From an uncultured Acidimicrobium sp. (GTDB taxonomy: Bacteria > Actinomycetota > Acidimicrobiia > Acidimicrobiales > Ilumatobacteraceae), in assembly GCA_903850275.1 (NCBI GenBank), contig CAINLH010000061.1, positions 1-8,311 on the forward strand: a DNA stretch of 8,311 bases, written 5' to 3'. Every line of letters starts with the position of its first letter. Positions within the stretch are counted from its first letter, which is position 1. Positions 1 to 6,052 of this stretch are shown here, piece by piece. The notes beneath the pieces are model-generated. The model was given only the letters and a program-made list of their open reading frames with translations, was not told where the DNA came from and ran no database searches. The translations under genes were made by a program, and so were the position numbers.

Positions 1-503
1 CTCACAAGCGCAATCCAATTTCTGCAGAGACACTGACAGGGCTATCGCGTGTACTGCGTAGCAACCTTCAAACTGGAATGCAGAACGTCGCGCTGTGGCA
101 CGAGCGAGACATTTCACATTCTTCAGCAGAGCGCATCGTGCTTCCGGATTCATCGATACTTGCCTATTACGTGGTGAAGCGACTGACGCGCTTGATTGAG
201 GGGCTTGAAGTTGATGGACCTCGAATGTTGCACAATCTTGAAAGCAGTTTCGGCGTCGTATTTTCTCAACCTGTGCTGCTTGCATTGGTCGATTCGGGGC
301 TTTCGCGCGATGACGCCTACCGAATCGTGCAAGAAACAACAGCACTGGCCTGGAACTCTCGGACTTCATTTCGAGATGTGCTTGCGGCCGACACTCGCGT
401 TCAACTCTCCGCCGCACAGTTAGACCACGCATTCGATTTGGAGCGTTCGGTTCGTCACGCGCAACGAACCATCGACGCCGCATTGGCTATAACAAAGGCA
501 TGA
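1..503 (+). CDS. purB: Adenylosuccinate lyase, C-terminal part (partial)
   Basis: The 3' end of an adenylosuccinate lyase gene whose beginning lies before the window. The enzyme acts in the cytoplasm and releases fumarate from SAICAR and from adenylosuccinate, two steps of purine synthesis. The open frame enters at the window edge: base 3 begins HKRNPISAE, the end of the fumarase/aspartase-superfamily signature (MPHKRNP) that forms the mobile catalytic loop. It is followed by NVALWHERDISHSSAERI, typical of PurB, and by the helical C-terminal domain. About 166 residues are visible up to TGA at 501-503. The stop overlaps the pyrE start (ATGA, 500-503), which implies translational coupling. An internal ATG at 78 is not the start, because conserved PurB sequence precedes it. 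Identity is secure; only the N-terminal domains are unseen. Confidence 0.95.
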   Translation, partial: HKRNPISAETLTGLSRVLRSNLQTGMQNVALWHERDISHSSAERIVLPDSSILAYYVVKRLTRLIEGLEVDGPRMLHNLESSFGVVFSQPVLLALVDSGLSRDDAYRIVQETTALAWNSRTSFRDVLAADTRVQLSAAQLDHAFDLERSVRHAQRTIDAALAITKA

Positions 504-1066
504 CGCTTCCCGACCTTGGGTCAACGCGCAATGCGCTTCGTGCGCATGTACTCGAGCACTCGCTGAAATCTGGAAACTTCACACTCAAATCCGGCCAACC
601 AAGTTCGTGGTTTCTCGACACGAAACAAACTGCGTGCCGACCGGAGGGCATTGTGCTTGTTGCACAAGCAGCGCTTGAAATACTTCCCAACGAAGTAACA
701 GCAATTGGTGGCCTCACCATGGGTGCAGATCCAGTGGCATTTGGAATTGCAGCGGTTGCCGCAACACGAGGTCGAATGCTGCGAAGTTTTTCTGTGCGCA
801 AAGAAGCAAAGGATCACGGCATTACAGGTCGGCTTGCCGGTGCATTAATACCAGGCGACCGAGTTGCCATTGTTGAAGACACGGTCACTCGAGGCACAAG
901 CCTGTTTGAAGCAGTAGAAGTTGTGCGAAGTTTCGGTGCCGAACCCATCTTCATCACAGTGATCGTCGATCGCGGTGGCACGTGTGCGCAAATGGCAAAA
1001 GATGCAGGTATTGCATATGTGCCACTCTTAAGCGCGCCCGACCTCGGGTACGATTTCGGATCATGA
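500..1066 (+). CDS. pyrE: Orotate phosphoribosyltransferase
   Basis: A complete 188-residue orotate phosphoribosyltransferase, of usual length for the family. It joins orotate to PRPP to give orotidine 5'-monophosphate in pyrimidine synthesis and normally works as a cytoplasmic dimer. The N-terminal FTLKSGQPSSWFLDTK (27-42) is the orotate-binding hood typical of PyrE. RKEAKDHG (100-107) is the flexible catalytic loop with its lysines and histidine. VAIVEDTVTRGTS (122-134) is the PRPP-binding motif; it reads TRGTS where many family members have TTGGS, a small variation. The ATG at 500 overlaps the purB stop, and the TGA at 1064-1066 overlaps the next ATG, so the gene sits in a coupled operon. 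Purine and pyrimidine genes are thus side by side. A general phosphoribosyltransferase is the only alternative, and the orotate-binding N-terminus argues against it. Confidence 0.93.
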   Translation: MTLPDLGSTRNALRAHVLEHSLKSGNFTLKSGQPSSWFLDTKQTACRPEGIVLVAQAALEILPNEVTAIGGLTMGADPVAFGIAAVAATRGRMLRSFSVRKEAKDHGITGRLAGALIPGDRVAIVEDTVTRGTSLFEAVEVVRSFGAEPIFITVIVDRGGTCAQMAKDAGIAYVPLLSAPDLGYDFGS

Positions 1067-1443
1067 AACGCATCCTCGTCGCAGTTGGACTGCTTACAGC
1101 ACTCACCGCATGTTCACCATCGTCCGAAGTGGCCCCAACCGAGACGATTGCCGCAGAGAGCAGTGTTGTTGATGCAGCAGCGGTCATCGAAATCAGTGTC
1201 ATCGTTGGCGAGAACTCCGGCCCCGATCGCACCGAAACTGTTGCACTGGGCTCAACGGTGCGCATCTCTTTACTGAACAGCGGAAGCGAAGACGATTTCC
1301 ACTTGCACGGCTACGACGTTGCTAGCGGCGAGGTCCCGGCAGGGGAAGAGGCCGTTATTGAATTTGTTGCCGATGCTGCAGGCGAGTTTGAGCTTGAGAG
1401 CCATGTCACCGGCGAGGTCTTGCTCGTAATCACCGTTCAGTAA
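1063..1443 (+). CDS. Small cupredoxin-like lipoprotein
   Basis: A predicted 126-residue exported lipoprotein. The start at 1063 gives a short signal peptide (MKR, a hydrophobic stretch, then lipobox LTAC with Cys17) and an ATGA overlap with pyrE; a longer in-frame extension back to 982 would bury the signal peptide and overlap pyrE widely. After a Ser/Ala/Glu-rich linker (18-40) comes a beta-rich domain (41-126) containing DDFHLHGYDV (77-86) and FVADAAGEFELESHV (101-115). This layout matches small cupredoxin-like proteins of actinobacteria. No Cys occurs in the mature domain besides the lipidated Cys17, so a classical type 1 copper site (His, Cys, His, Met) cannot form. His80, His82 and His114 are the only evident metal-ligand candidates. 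It lies between pyrE and tesB, and the stop overlaps the next start (TAATG). A role in copper or redox handling outside the membrane is inference. Confidence 0.75.
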   Translation: MKRILVAVGLLTALTACSPSSEVAPTETIAAESSVVDAAAVIEISVIVGENSGPDRTETVALGSTVRISLLNSGSEDDFHLHGYDVASGEVPAGEEAVIEFVADAAGEFELESHVTGEVLLVITVQ

Positions 1444-2243
1444 TGAACCTGCAACAACTTTTTGCCCTCGAGGCAGATGGTGCCGACACATACGTTGGCG
1501 AAGGCCTCGAGTATCCGTGGGGCGGGCTTTACGGCGGGCACATTGTTGCCCAGGCACTTCGCGCGGCTGCGTTCACGGTGAGCGACGAAGTTCTTCCGCA
1601 CTCGCTGCGCGCATATTTCATTCGGCGCGGCGACAACACTCAACCGGTTCGCTACGAGGTAGACCGAATTCGTGACGGCCGCAGTTTTGGAACGCGCCGA
1701 GTCGTTGCCAGACAAGGCGAGAGCGCGATTCTCAATCTTGAGGCATCGTTTCACCGAGACGAAGCCTCAACTGATTTTGCTCCAATTAAACATCTGCAAA
1801 ACATTGCGCAGCCAGACGACATCGAAGAAACCTCATGGAGTTCATTCTTGGAACGGCGCACACTTCCCACATTGCCGGAGCATTCGCGCGATGGAGCAGG
1901 ACGCACCGCTGCGTGGCTGCGAGTGAAAGATTCTCTCGGAAATGACGAACTACTCAATCGATGCGCACTTGCATACTTGTCGGACGACTTGCCAACTGAA
2001 AGTGTGGTCAATGCAATTCCAGAACTTCGTGATGCGTCGGAAGCCGGCAAAAGATTTAGCGCAAGCCTCGATCACACGGTGTGGTTTCATCGTCCCGTTC
2101 GCGCAGATCAATGGCACCTGTACGAGATGTCGTGCGTCAATTACGTGAATGGTCGTGGGCTCGCACAGGGCTATGTTTTTTCACAAGATGGCGTGCACGT
2201 GGCAACGGTTGCTCAAGAAACGTTGGTGCGCATCGCGCCTTAA
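1443..2243 (+). CDS. tesB: Acyl-CoA thioesterase II (TesB family)
   Basis: A complete 266-residue TesB-type acyl-CoA thioesterase with a double hotdog fold, hydrolysing acyl-CoA to free fatty acid and CoA in the cytoplasm. The N-terminal hotdog shows GGLYGGHIVAQALRAA (27-42), SLRAYFIRRGD (54-64) and the R-DGRSFGTRRV stretch near 75-87, all family hallmarks. The C-terminal hotdog has AYLSDD (177-182), where Asp181 matches the catalytic aspartate, LDHTVWFHRP (209-218), and a closing GYVFSQDGV-ATVAQETLVR in which Gln258 matches the catalytic glutamine. Its length is close to the family norm. The start shares one base with the previous stop (TAATG). It is the last gene of the purB-pyrE run and ends 48 bp before the tRNA cluster on the other strand. 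The physiological substrate chain length cannot be told. Confidence 0.92.
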   Translation: MNLQQLFALEADGADTYVGEGLEYPWGGLYGGHIVAQALRAAAFTVSDEVLPHSLRAYFIRRGDNTQPVRYEVDRIRDGRSFGTRRVVARQGESAILNLEASFHRDEASTDFAPIKHLQNIAQPDDIEETSWSSFLERRTLPTLPEHSRDGAGRTAAWLRVKDSLGNDELLNRCALAYLSDDLPTESVVNAIPELRDASEAGKRFSASLDHTVWFHRPVRADQWHLYEMSCVNYVNGRGLAQGYVFSQDGVHVATVAQETLVRIAP

Positions 2244-2248
2244 GTGAA

Positions 2249-2285
2249 GTAACGGCGCGCCCGAAGATTTTCGGACACGCGTTAC
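2249..2285. other. Imperfect hairpin between tesB and the tRNA cluster
   Basis: In the 48-bp gap between two convergent units, a nested inverted repeat can be read: outer arms gtaacg (2249-2254) and cgttac (2280-2285), inner arms ccgaa (2261-2265) and ttcgg (2270-2274) around a gatt loop. Its position suits a bidirectional transcription end. No clear T-run follows on either strand, so calling it an intrinsic terminator would be speculative. Confidence 0.3.
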
Positions 2286-2291
2286 GCCTTG

Positions 2292-2364
2292 TGGTCGGGA
2301 CCGGCGTCGATCCGGTGACCCTGCGCTTTTCAGGCGCATGCTCTGCCTACTGAGCTACCCGACC
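2292..2364 (-). tRNA. tRNA-Phe (GAA)
   Basis: On the minus strand a full cloverleaf of 73 nt folds: acceptor GGTCGGG/CCCGACC with discriminator A, D-arm GCTC/GAGC with GG in the loop, anticodon arm TGCGC-CTGAAAA-GCGCA giving anticodon GAA, and T-arm ACCGG/CCGGT. The 3' CCA is not encoded (the next bases are CAA). The T-loop reads ATCGACG, with A at position 54 where T is nearly universal. It is the third and last tRNA of a Glu-Asp-Phe cluster read on the minus strand. Confidence 0.96.
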
Positions 2365-2367
2365 TTG

Positions 2368-2385
2368 AAGAGTGCAAGCACTCCT
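2368..2385 (-). repeat. Hairpin in the tRNA-Asp/tRNA-Phe spacer
   Basis: The 24-nt spacer contains a perfect inverted repeat, gagtgc (2370-2375) and gcactc (2378-2383), extendable by one A-T and one G-T pair. In RNA this gives a stem of about seven pairs with a four-base loop (CTTG on the transcribed strand). It fills most of the spacer, so a processing or folding role for the polycistronic tRNA precursor is possible. Confidence 0.5.
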
Positions 2386-2388
2386 CAG

Positions 2389-2462
2389 CGGTCCCGACGG
2401 GACTCGAACCCGCGACCTCCGCCTTGACAGGGCGGCGTGAACTCCAACTTCACCACGGGACC
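2389..2462 (-). tRNA. tRNA-Asp (GTC)
   Basis: A 74-nt cloverleaf on the minus strand: acceptor GGTCCCG/CGGGACC with discriminator G, as expected for Asp; D-arm GTGA/TCAC; anticodon arm CCGCC-CTGTCAA-GGCGG giving anticodon GTC; T-arm with the standard TTCGAGT loop. CCA is not encoded. It is the middle gene of the Glu-Asp-Phe cluster. Confidence 0.97.
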
Positions 2463-2473
2463 AAAATTGGTTT

Positions 2474-2494
2474 CGACTTGTTGTTCACAAGTCG
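2474..2494 (-). repeat. Hairpin in the tRNA-Glu/tRNA-Asp spacer
   Basis: The 71-nt spacer contains a perfect eight-pair inverted repeat, cgacttgt (2474-2481) and acaagtcg (2487-2494), around a five-base loop. On the transcribed strand it is followed by AAACCAATTTT just before tRNA-Asp. The short T-run is separated from the stem by seven bases, so it fits a processing hairpin better than an efficient terminator. Confidence 0.5.
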
Positions 2495-2533
2495 CACACT
2501 GTTTCTTGGTCTTGCTGATATGTATTACTTTCG

Positions 2534-2606
2534 CACCCCCAACGGGATTCGAACCCGTGCCGCCACCTTGAAAGGGTGGTGTCCTAGGCCACTAGACGAT
2601 GGGGGC
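2534..2606 (-). tRNA. tRNA-Glu (TTC)
   Basis: A 73-nt cloverleaf on the minus strand: acceptor GCCCCCA/TGGGGGT with a G-T pair at 1-72, also found in other actinobacterial tRNA-Glu, and discriminator G; D-arm GTC/GAC; anticodon arm CCACC-CTTTCAA-GGTGG giving anticodon TTC; T-arm ACGGG-TTCGAAT-CCCGT. CCA is not encoded. It is the first gene of the Glu-Asp-Phe cluster and lies 75 bp downstream of the DUF2017 gene on the same strand. Confidence 0.97.
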
Positions 2607-2615
2607 ATGGACGAA

Positions 2616-2621
2616 TATTTA
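2616..2621 (-). promoter_or_regulatory. Possible -10 element for the tRNA cluster
   Basis: The minus strand reads TAAATA, placed so that transcription would begin a few bases before the mature tRNA-Glu 5' end. The region around it is AT-rich compared with its surroundings. I see no good -35 match at the usual spacing, so this is tentative; read-through from clpS-DUF2017 is the alternative. Confidence 0.25.
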
Positions 2622-2681
2622 GTTGAGAGAGCCCTAGAAATCTATCAGTGAGATGGCTCAATTCCCTCTGGGCATTCCACC

Positions 2682-3191
2682 CTATAGCGCCGCGCTTTGC
2701 GCAGTGACCACCCACTCTAAAAGCCAGCCAAGGTAGTGATAAAGCTGGCGATGCACGCCTGAGGGGTCATCCTCTTGCGACTCGTCATCGTCGTACAGAT
2801 CGTCGCTTTCCTGAATATCGAGCATGGTCCCGATCACGAGGCGGAGGTTATTGATGGAGCGCATGAACTCTTCAAGTTCTGCCGCGGTGAGTTCAATCGA
2901 CTTGCTTGTTGGGTCGCGCTGCAACATTTCACTAGCGGTGTTCATCGATTGCAGTCGTGACGCAAGTAATTCGTCGCGCATCAGTCGTTGATATTCGGCG
3001 TCGTGTTCTGGGTCTTGGTGGTATGCCGCGGGGAAGAGCCTGCGCATGTTGTCTGCAGTAGAGGTGGTGAGCAATATCTCGCGCAACTGGACAATGAGCG
3101 CAACAAGCGAAGCCCGGTCTTGCACTTCAAGTGACAGCGAGAAGCGCCCGCCTGGCAATGTTTGTAGGGGTCCGGAATATTTTCTGGCCAT
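2682..3191 (-). CDS. DUF2017 family protein
   Basis: A 169-residue protein of the actinobacterial DUF2017 family, whose molecular function is unknown. The start is placed at 3191, where the ATG shares one base with the clpS stop (TAATG). An in-frame ATG further upstream at 3224 would overlap clpS by 34 bases and is less likely. The family is commonly found directly downstream of clpS, as here. Visible parts are a short beta-like N-terminus (RKYSGPLQTLPGGRFSLSLE), then helices with RRLFPAAYHQDPEHDAEYQR (50-69), LRLVIGTMLDI (116-126), a very acidic loop (about 127-142) and the closing YHYLGWLLEWVV (151-162). No signal peptide or membrane segment is evident, so it should be cytoplasmic. A role linked to ClpS-dependent proteolysis is suggested only by gene order. 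Confidence 0.85.
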   Translation of the reverse strand: MARKYSGPLQTLPGGRFSLSLEVQDRASLVALIVQLREILLTTSTADNMRRLFPAAYHQDPEHDAEYQRLMRDELLASRLQSMNTASEMLQRDPTSKSIELTAAELEEFMRSINNLRLVIGTMLDIQESDDLYDDDESQEDDPSGVHRQLYHYLGWLLEWVVTAQSAAL

Positions 3192-3499
3192 TACGAAGCG
3201 TCCTCTTTTTGCATGGTCGCCCAAAGGCCGTGTTCATGCAAACGATAAACATCGAGTTCGGCGCGCTCACGAGTCCCGTTTGAAACAACCGCTCGGCCCT
3301 TGTGGTGCACGTCCAACATCAGGGCAGTTGCTTTCTCCAGGCTGTAACCGAAAAGTTTTTGCAACACGAGAGTGACATACGACATCAGGTTGATGGGGTC
3401 GTTCCAGACGAGCACAATCCATGGGCGATCAATGTCGGTGTCGTCGGCAACACTCGGGTCACGTACGTCAACTGGTTGTACATCGGTGTCGCTCACCAC
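3191..3499 (-). CDS. clpS: ClpS, ATP-dependent Clp protease adaptor
   Basis: A 102-residue ClpS, the cytoplasmic adaptor that delivers N-degron substrates to the Clp protease. The core begins at WIVLVWNDPINLMSYV (27-42), with the Asn33-Asp34 pair and Met39 of the N-end pocket. It continues with LMLDVHHKGRAVV (60-72), carrying the conserved histidine of the pocket, and ends ELDVYRLHEHGLWATMQ. The first 26 residues are an acidic, probably disordered tail. The start is not certain: the longest frame opens with GTG at 3499, immediately followed by a second GTG, with GGAG directly abutting it. The minus strand reads CACAAT a few bases upstream, so a leaderless transcript is conceivable. The TAA stop overlaps the DUF2017 ATG by one base, so the two genes are coupled. 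ctaB begins on the opposite strand only 24 bp away. Confidence 0.92.
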   Translation of the reverse strand: MVSDTDVQPVDVRDPSVADDTDIDRPWIVLVWNDPINLMSYVTLVLQKLFGYSLEKATALMLDVHHKGRAVVSNGTRERAELDVYRLHEHGLWATMQKEDAS

Positions 3500-3523
3500 T
3501 CCATTGTGCCGTAACCTTGAGCC

Positions 3524-4474
3524 GTGGCTCTCGGTGTTCGACCTCTTGTTCCATCACGTTTGACCACCAAACTGTTCAGTCATGGTGACAAGCCAGTGGC
3601 CCAGCGTTCCAAAGTTGGCTCGTACATAGCGCTAACAAAGCCGCGCATTGTGGAGTTGCTCTTAGTGATCACCATTCCCACCATGGTCTTGGCGCAAAGA
3701 GGATGGCCCTCCATCTGGCTGATGGTCTGGACCTTTGTCGGTGGGTGGCTTGCTGCGGCAGGGGCGAATGCCATCAACATGTACATCGATCGTGACATCG
3801 ACAAATTGATGGAGCGCACAAAAAATCGGCCGCTAGCCACAGGTGCAATTCGGCCGCGCAACGCTCTGGTGTTTGCCATCACACTAGAAATCGTTGCTTT
3901 CGTCATTCTTTTAGCGGGCGCCAATCTGCTCGCCGCGTGCTTGGCAATGTCGGCCACAGCCTTTTATGTGTTTGTTTATTCCCTGTGGCTAAAGCGTTCG
4001 AGTAAGCAAAACATTGTGATCGGCGGTGCTGCTGGGGCCGTTCCTGTGCTGGTTGGCTGGGCCGCTGTCACCAACTCGCTTGGCTGGGCGCCGGTCGTGC
4101 TGTTCGTCATCATCTTCCTGTGGACCCCGCCGCACTTTTGGGCACTCGCTATTCGCCACACCGAGGATTATCGGGCGGCAGGTGTGCCCATGCTGCCTGT
4201 TGTTGCCTCGATGAAAGAGACCATCCGTTCGATGATTGCCTATTCGGTCATCCTCACGGTTTCTACGTTGGTCCTTGTTCCCGTGGCGAATCTTGGCCTT
4301 ATATATGGAATTACAGCGTTGGTGTTTGGAGTGGCATTTGTCATTGGAACTATTGCACTTGGCTCAAACCCTACGGAAGCCCGTTCAATGAGGCTTTTTT
4401 CGTTTTCTATTACCTATGTATCGGCGATCTTTCTTGCCCTGACCCTGGACGTTTTGCTGATTTCAGCGTCCTAG
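3524..4474 (+). CDS. ctaB: Protohaem IX farnesyltransferase (haem O synthase)
   Basis: A UbiA-superfamily membrane prenyltransferase of up to 316 residues that attaches farnesyl diphosphate to haem B to make haem O, a precursor of haem A for cytochrome oxidase. YIALTKPRIVELLLV (34-48) opens the core. The first Asp-rich motif is NMYIDRDIDKLMERTKNRPL (85-104). YSLWLKRSSKQNIVIGGAAG (152-171) and HTEDYRAAGVPMLP (202-215) follow, the latter being the second polar loop. About eight to nine hydrophobic helices are visible, as expected for the family. The start is uncertain: GTG at 3524 is the longest option, TTG at 3560 and GTG at 3596 are in frame, and none has a clear ribosome binding site. The later starts would leave more room for divergent clpS/ctaB promoters. 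It heads the oxidase locus, 57 bp before the subunit I-like gene. Confidence 0.93.
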   Translation: MALGVRPLVPSRLTTKLFSHGDKPVAQRSKVGSYIALTKPRIVELLLVITIPTMVLAQRGWPSIWLMVWTFVGGWLAAAGANAINMYIDRDIDKLMERTKNRPLATGAIRPRNALVFAITLEIVAFVILLAGANLLAACLAMSATAFYVFVYSLWLKRSSKQNIVIGGAAGAVPVLVGWAAVTNSLGWAPVVLFVIIFLWTPPHFWALAIRHTEDYRAAGVPMLPVVASMKETIRSMIAYSVILTVSTLVLVPVANLGLIYGITALVFGVAFVIGTIALGSNPTEARSMRLFSFSITYVSAIFLALTLDVLLISAS

Positions 4475-4531
4475 TTCGACGGCAGGGAAGTTCGGATAGA
4501 GCGCCTCTGCATTGTTAGTGTCGTAATCGTT

Positions 4532-6052
4532 ATGTCCACGGTTGAAGTGCCCTCCCTCACCCATTCTCCACACCCAACCGCACTTGGGCTCGCGGGCGAA
4601 TGGCTGACCACCACCGATCATCGCCGCATTGGTCGAATGTTTATTGGTGGGGCAGCAGTGTGGCTGGCAACGATGGTTGTGGTCTCCACCATCTTGGGTG
4701 CCGAACGTATCGCTAGTGATTCGTCTCTCGTCCCGGCAGACAGCGTGTTGCAACTCTTCTCACTCGTTCGCACACTTGCTTCGTTTGGTGTCATGATCCC
4801 GTTGTTTATTGGGCTTGCAATTGTCGTTGTGCCAATGCAGGTCGGTGCCCGCGCGATCAGTTTCGCCCGTGTTGCATCGCTCGGTTTCTATCTCTGGCTC
4901 ATCGGCAGTGGCTTGATTGTTGCTGCGATTGCCGCAAATGGCGGCCCTGGCGGCGGAAACGCACAGATGGTTGATCTCTATTTGATCGGGTTGGCGTTGT
5001 CCATCTTGGGCGCTCTTGCCGCGTCGGTTTCATTGTTCTCAACGGTGCTCACGGCTCGTACCGCAGGTATGTCGTTGGCAGATGCGCCAATGCTTGCCTG
5101 GTCGTCGCTTGTTGGCGCTGCAGCGTTGTTGCTCACACTTCCTGTCATGCTCGGCACAATTATTTTTGCCGCAGTCGATCATCATTATGAGCGCCTTGCA
5201 TTTGGTGGCAACGAAGGCATCATGACGTGGCTGGGTTGGGCCTTTACACAACCTCAAACATTTATCTACGTGGTGGTCGCACTCGGTGTGCTTGCCGACA
5301 TGACACCAGTGATGGCTCGCGCAAAGCAGCCATTGCGCGGAGCTGTCGTCATTGGCTTGGGTTTGGTTACTACTGCGCTGGTTGGCACTGTTTCACAGAC
5401 CTCCCACTCGTTGAACTGGTCCGGTTCGCTCACCGACAAAGCGAAGAGTTTTGTTCCTTACGCCCTGTACAACCTGTTGCCATTACTCGGCCTTGTCATC
5501 GTGCTTGCAACGGCGCTACTTGCAGTGATGTCCGGCAAGCCAAAGATTATTGCGCCGTATTTCCCGACTGCACTCGGCGTTGGGTTGATCATGGCCGCGG
5601 TACTGGGTAATGCCGTACAACGAATTGATCAAGCGGGCTTGGCCGGAACAGTATTTGATGAGGCCGCACTCACATACCTCACATACGGGTCTGTGCTTGT
5701 TGCTTGGGGCGCGCTCGCATTTTGGGGCCCACGAATTTGGGGAAAGATGTTGTCCGATGTAGCCGTTGTTGGTCTTGGTGTGTTGGGCTTTATCGCAACA
5801 GTGTTGGCTTCGTTGCCGTATTACATCGCAGGTTTTGCTAATCAGCCTGCAGACGTCGCGTCCGATTTTGATTACTCCGGCCCACAGTCATTGTGGAACT
5901 TGTTGTCAACGGGCGGTCATGCACTCATGGCGCTGTGTGTACTTGCAGCTGTCGCAACCGTAATTCGCGCGCGCATGTCGGGTGTGAACGCAACCGAAGA
6001 TCCTTGGGATGCACGAACACTCGAGTGGTCTGTTGATGGAGGAGCGCGATGA
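4532..6052 (+). CDS. Haem-copper oxidase subunit I-like protein lacking haem/copper ligands
   Basis: A 506-residue, roughly twelve-helix membrane protein homologous to CtaD. WLTTTDHRRIGRM (24-36), QLFSLVRTLASFG (74-86), PLFIGLAIVVVPMQVGA (90-106), DLYLIGL (148-154) and the tail DPWDARTLEWS (490-500) align with ordinary subunit I. Ligand positions do not. The helix II haem a His (LHGT) is Val79. WFFGHPEVY reads WAFTQPQTF, so the Cu-B His is Gln240 and the cross-linked Tyr is Phe244. The helix VII His pair reads Ser291-His292. The two helix X His become Leu383 and Tyr385. The D-channel Asp is Ala108, and the K-channel Lys appears to be Tyr323. The propionate-binding Arg pair after helix XI is absent. 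It therefore should not bind haem a, haem a3 or Cu-B in the known way and is unlikely to reduce oxygen. The frame is intact, and the stop overlaps the next start (ATGA), which argues against a pseudogene. Role unknown. Confidence 0.8.
   Translation: MSTVEVPSLTHSPHPTALGLAGEWLTTTDHRRIGRMFIGGAAVWLATMVVVSTILGAERIASDSSLVPADSVLQLFSLVRTLASFGVMIPLFIGLAIVVVPMQVGARAISFARVASLGFYLWLIGSGLIVAAIAANGGPGGGNAQMVDLYLIGLALSILGALAASVSLFSTVLTARTAGMSLADAPMLAWSSLVGAAALLLTLPVMLGTIIFAAVDHHYERLAFGGNEGIMTWLGWAFTQPQTFIYVVVALGVLADMTPVMARAKQPLRGAVVIGLGLVTTALVGTVSQTSHSLNWSGSLTDKAKSFVPYALYNLLPLLGLVIVLATALLAVMSGKPKIIAPYFPTALGVGLIMAAVLGNAVQRIDQAGLAGTVFDEAALTYLTYGSVLVAWGALAFWGPRIWGKMLSDVAVVGLGVLGFIATVLASLPYYIAGFANQPADVASDFDYSGPQSLWNLLSTGGHALMALCVLAAVATVIRARMSGVNATEDPWDARTLEWSVDGGAR
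6038..6044 (+). promoter_or_regulatory. Strong ribosome binding site for the subunit III-like gene
   Basis: GGAGGAG lies four bases before the ATG at 6049, inside the end of the subunit I-like gene. It is the best Shine-Dalgarno match in the window, where most starts rely on stop-start overlap. It supports the chosen start and active translation of the downstream gene. Confidence 0.7.

Noticed and set aside
982..1062. Longer upstream start for the lipoprotein gene
   Set aside because: It would overlap pyrE by 85 bases and place the signal peptide in mid-protein; ATG 1063 gives a proper signal peptide and an ATGA junction.
2424..2651. Open frame of 75 codons on the plus strand across the tRNA region
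   Set aside because: It spans the antisense strand of tRNA-Asp and tRNA-Glu and has no protein-family resemblance.
2629..2659. Inverted repeat gagcc/ggctc between DUF2017 and tRNA-Glu as a terminator
   Set aside because: The arms are only five pairs with a long loop and no T-run; not convincing as an intrinsic terminator.
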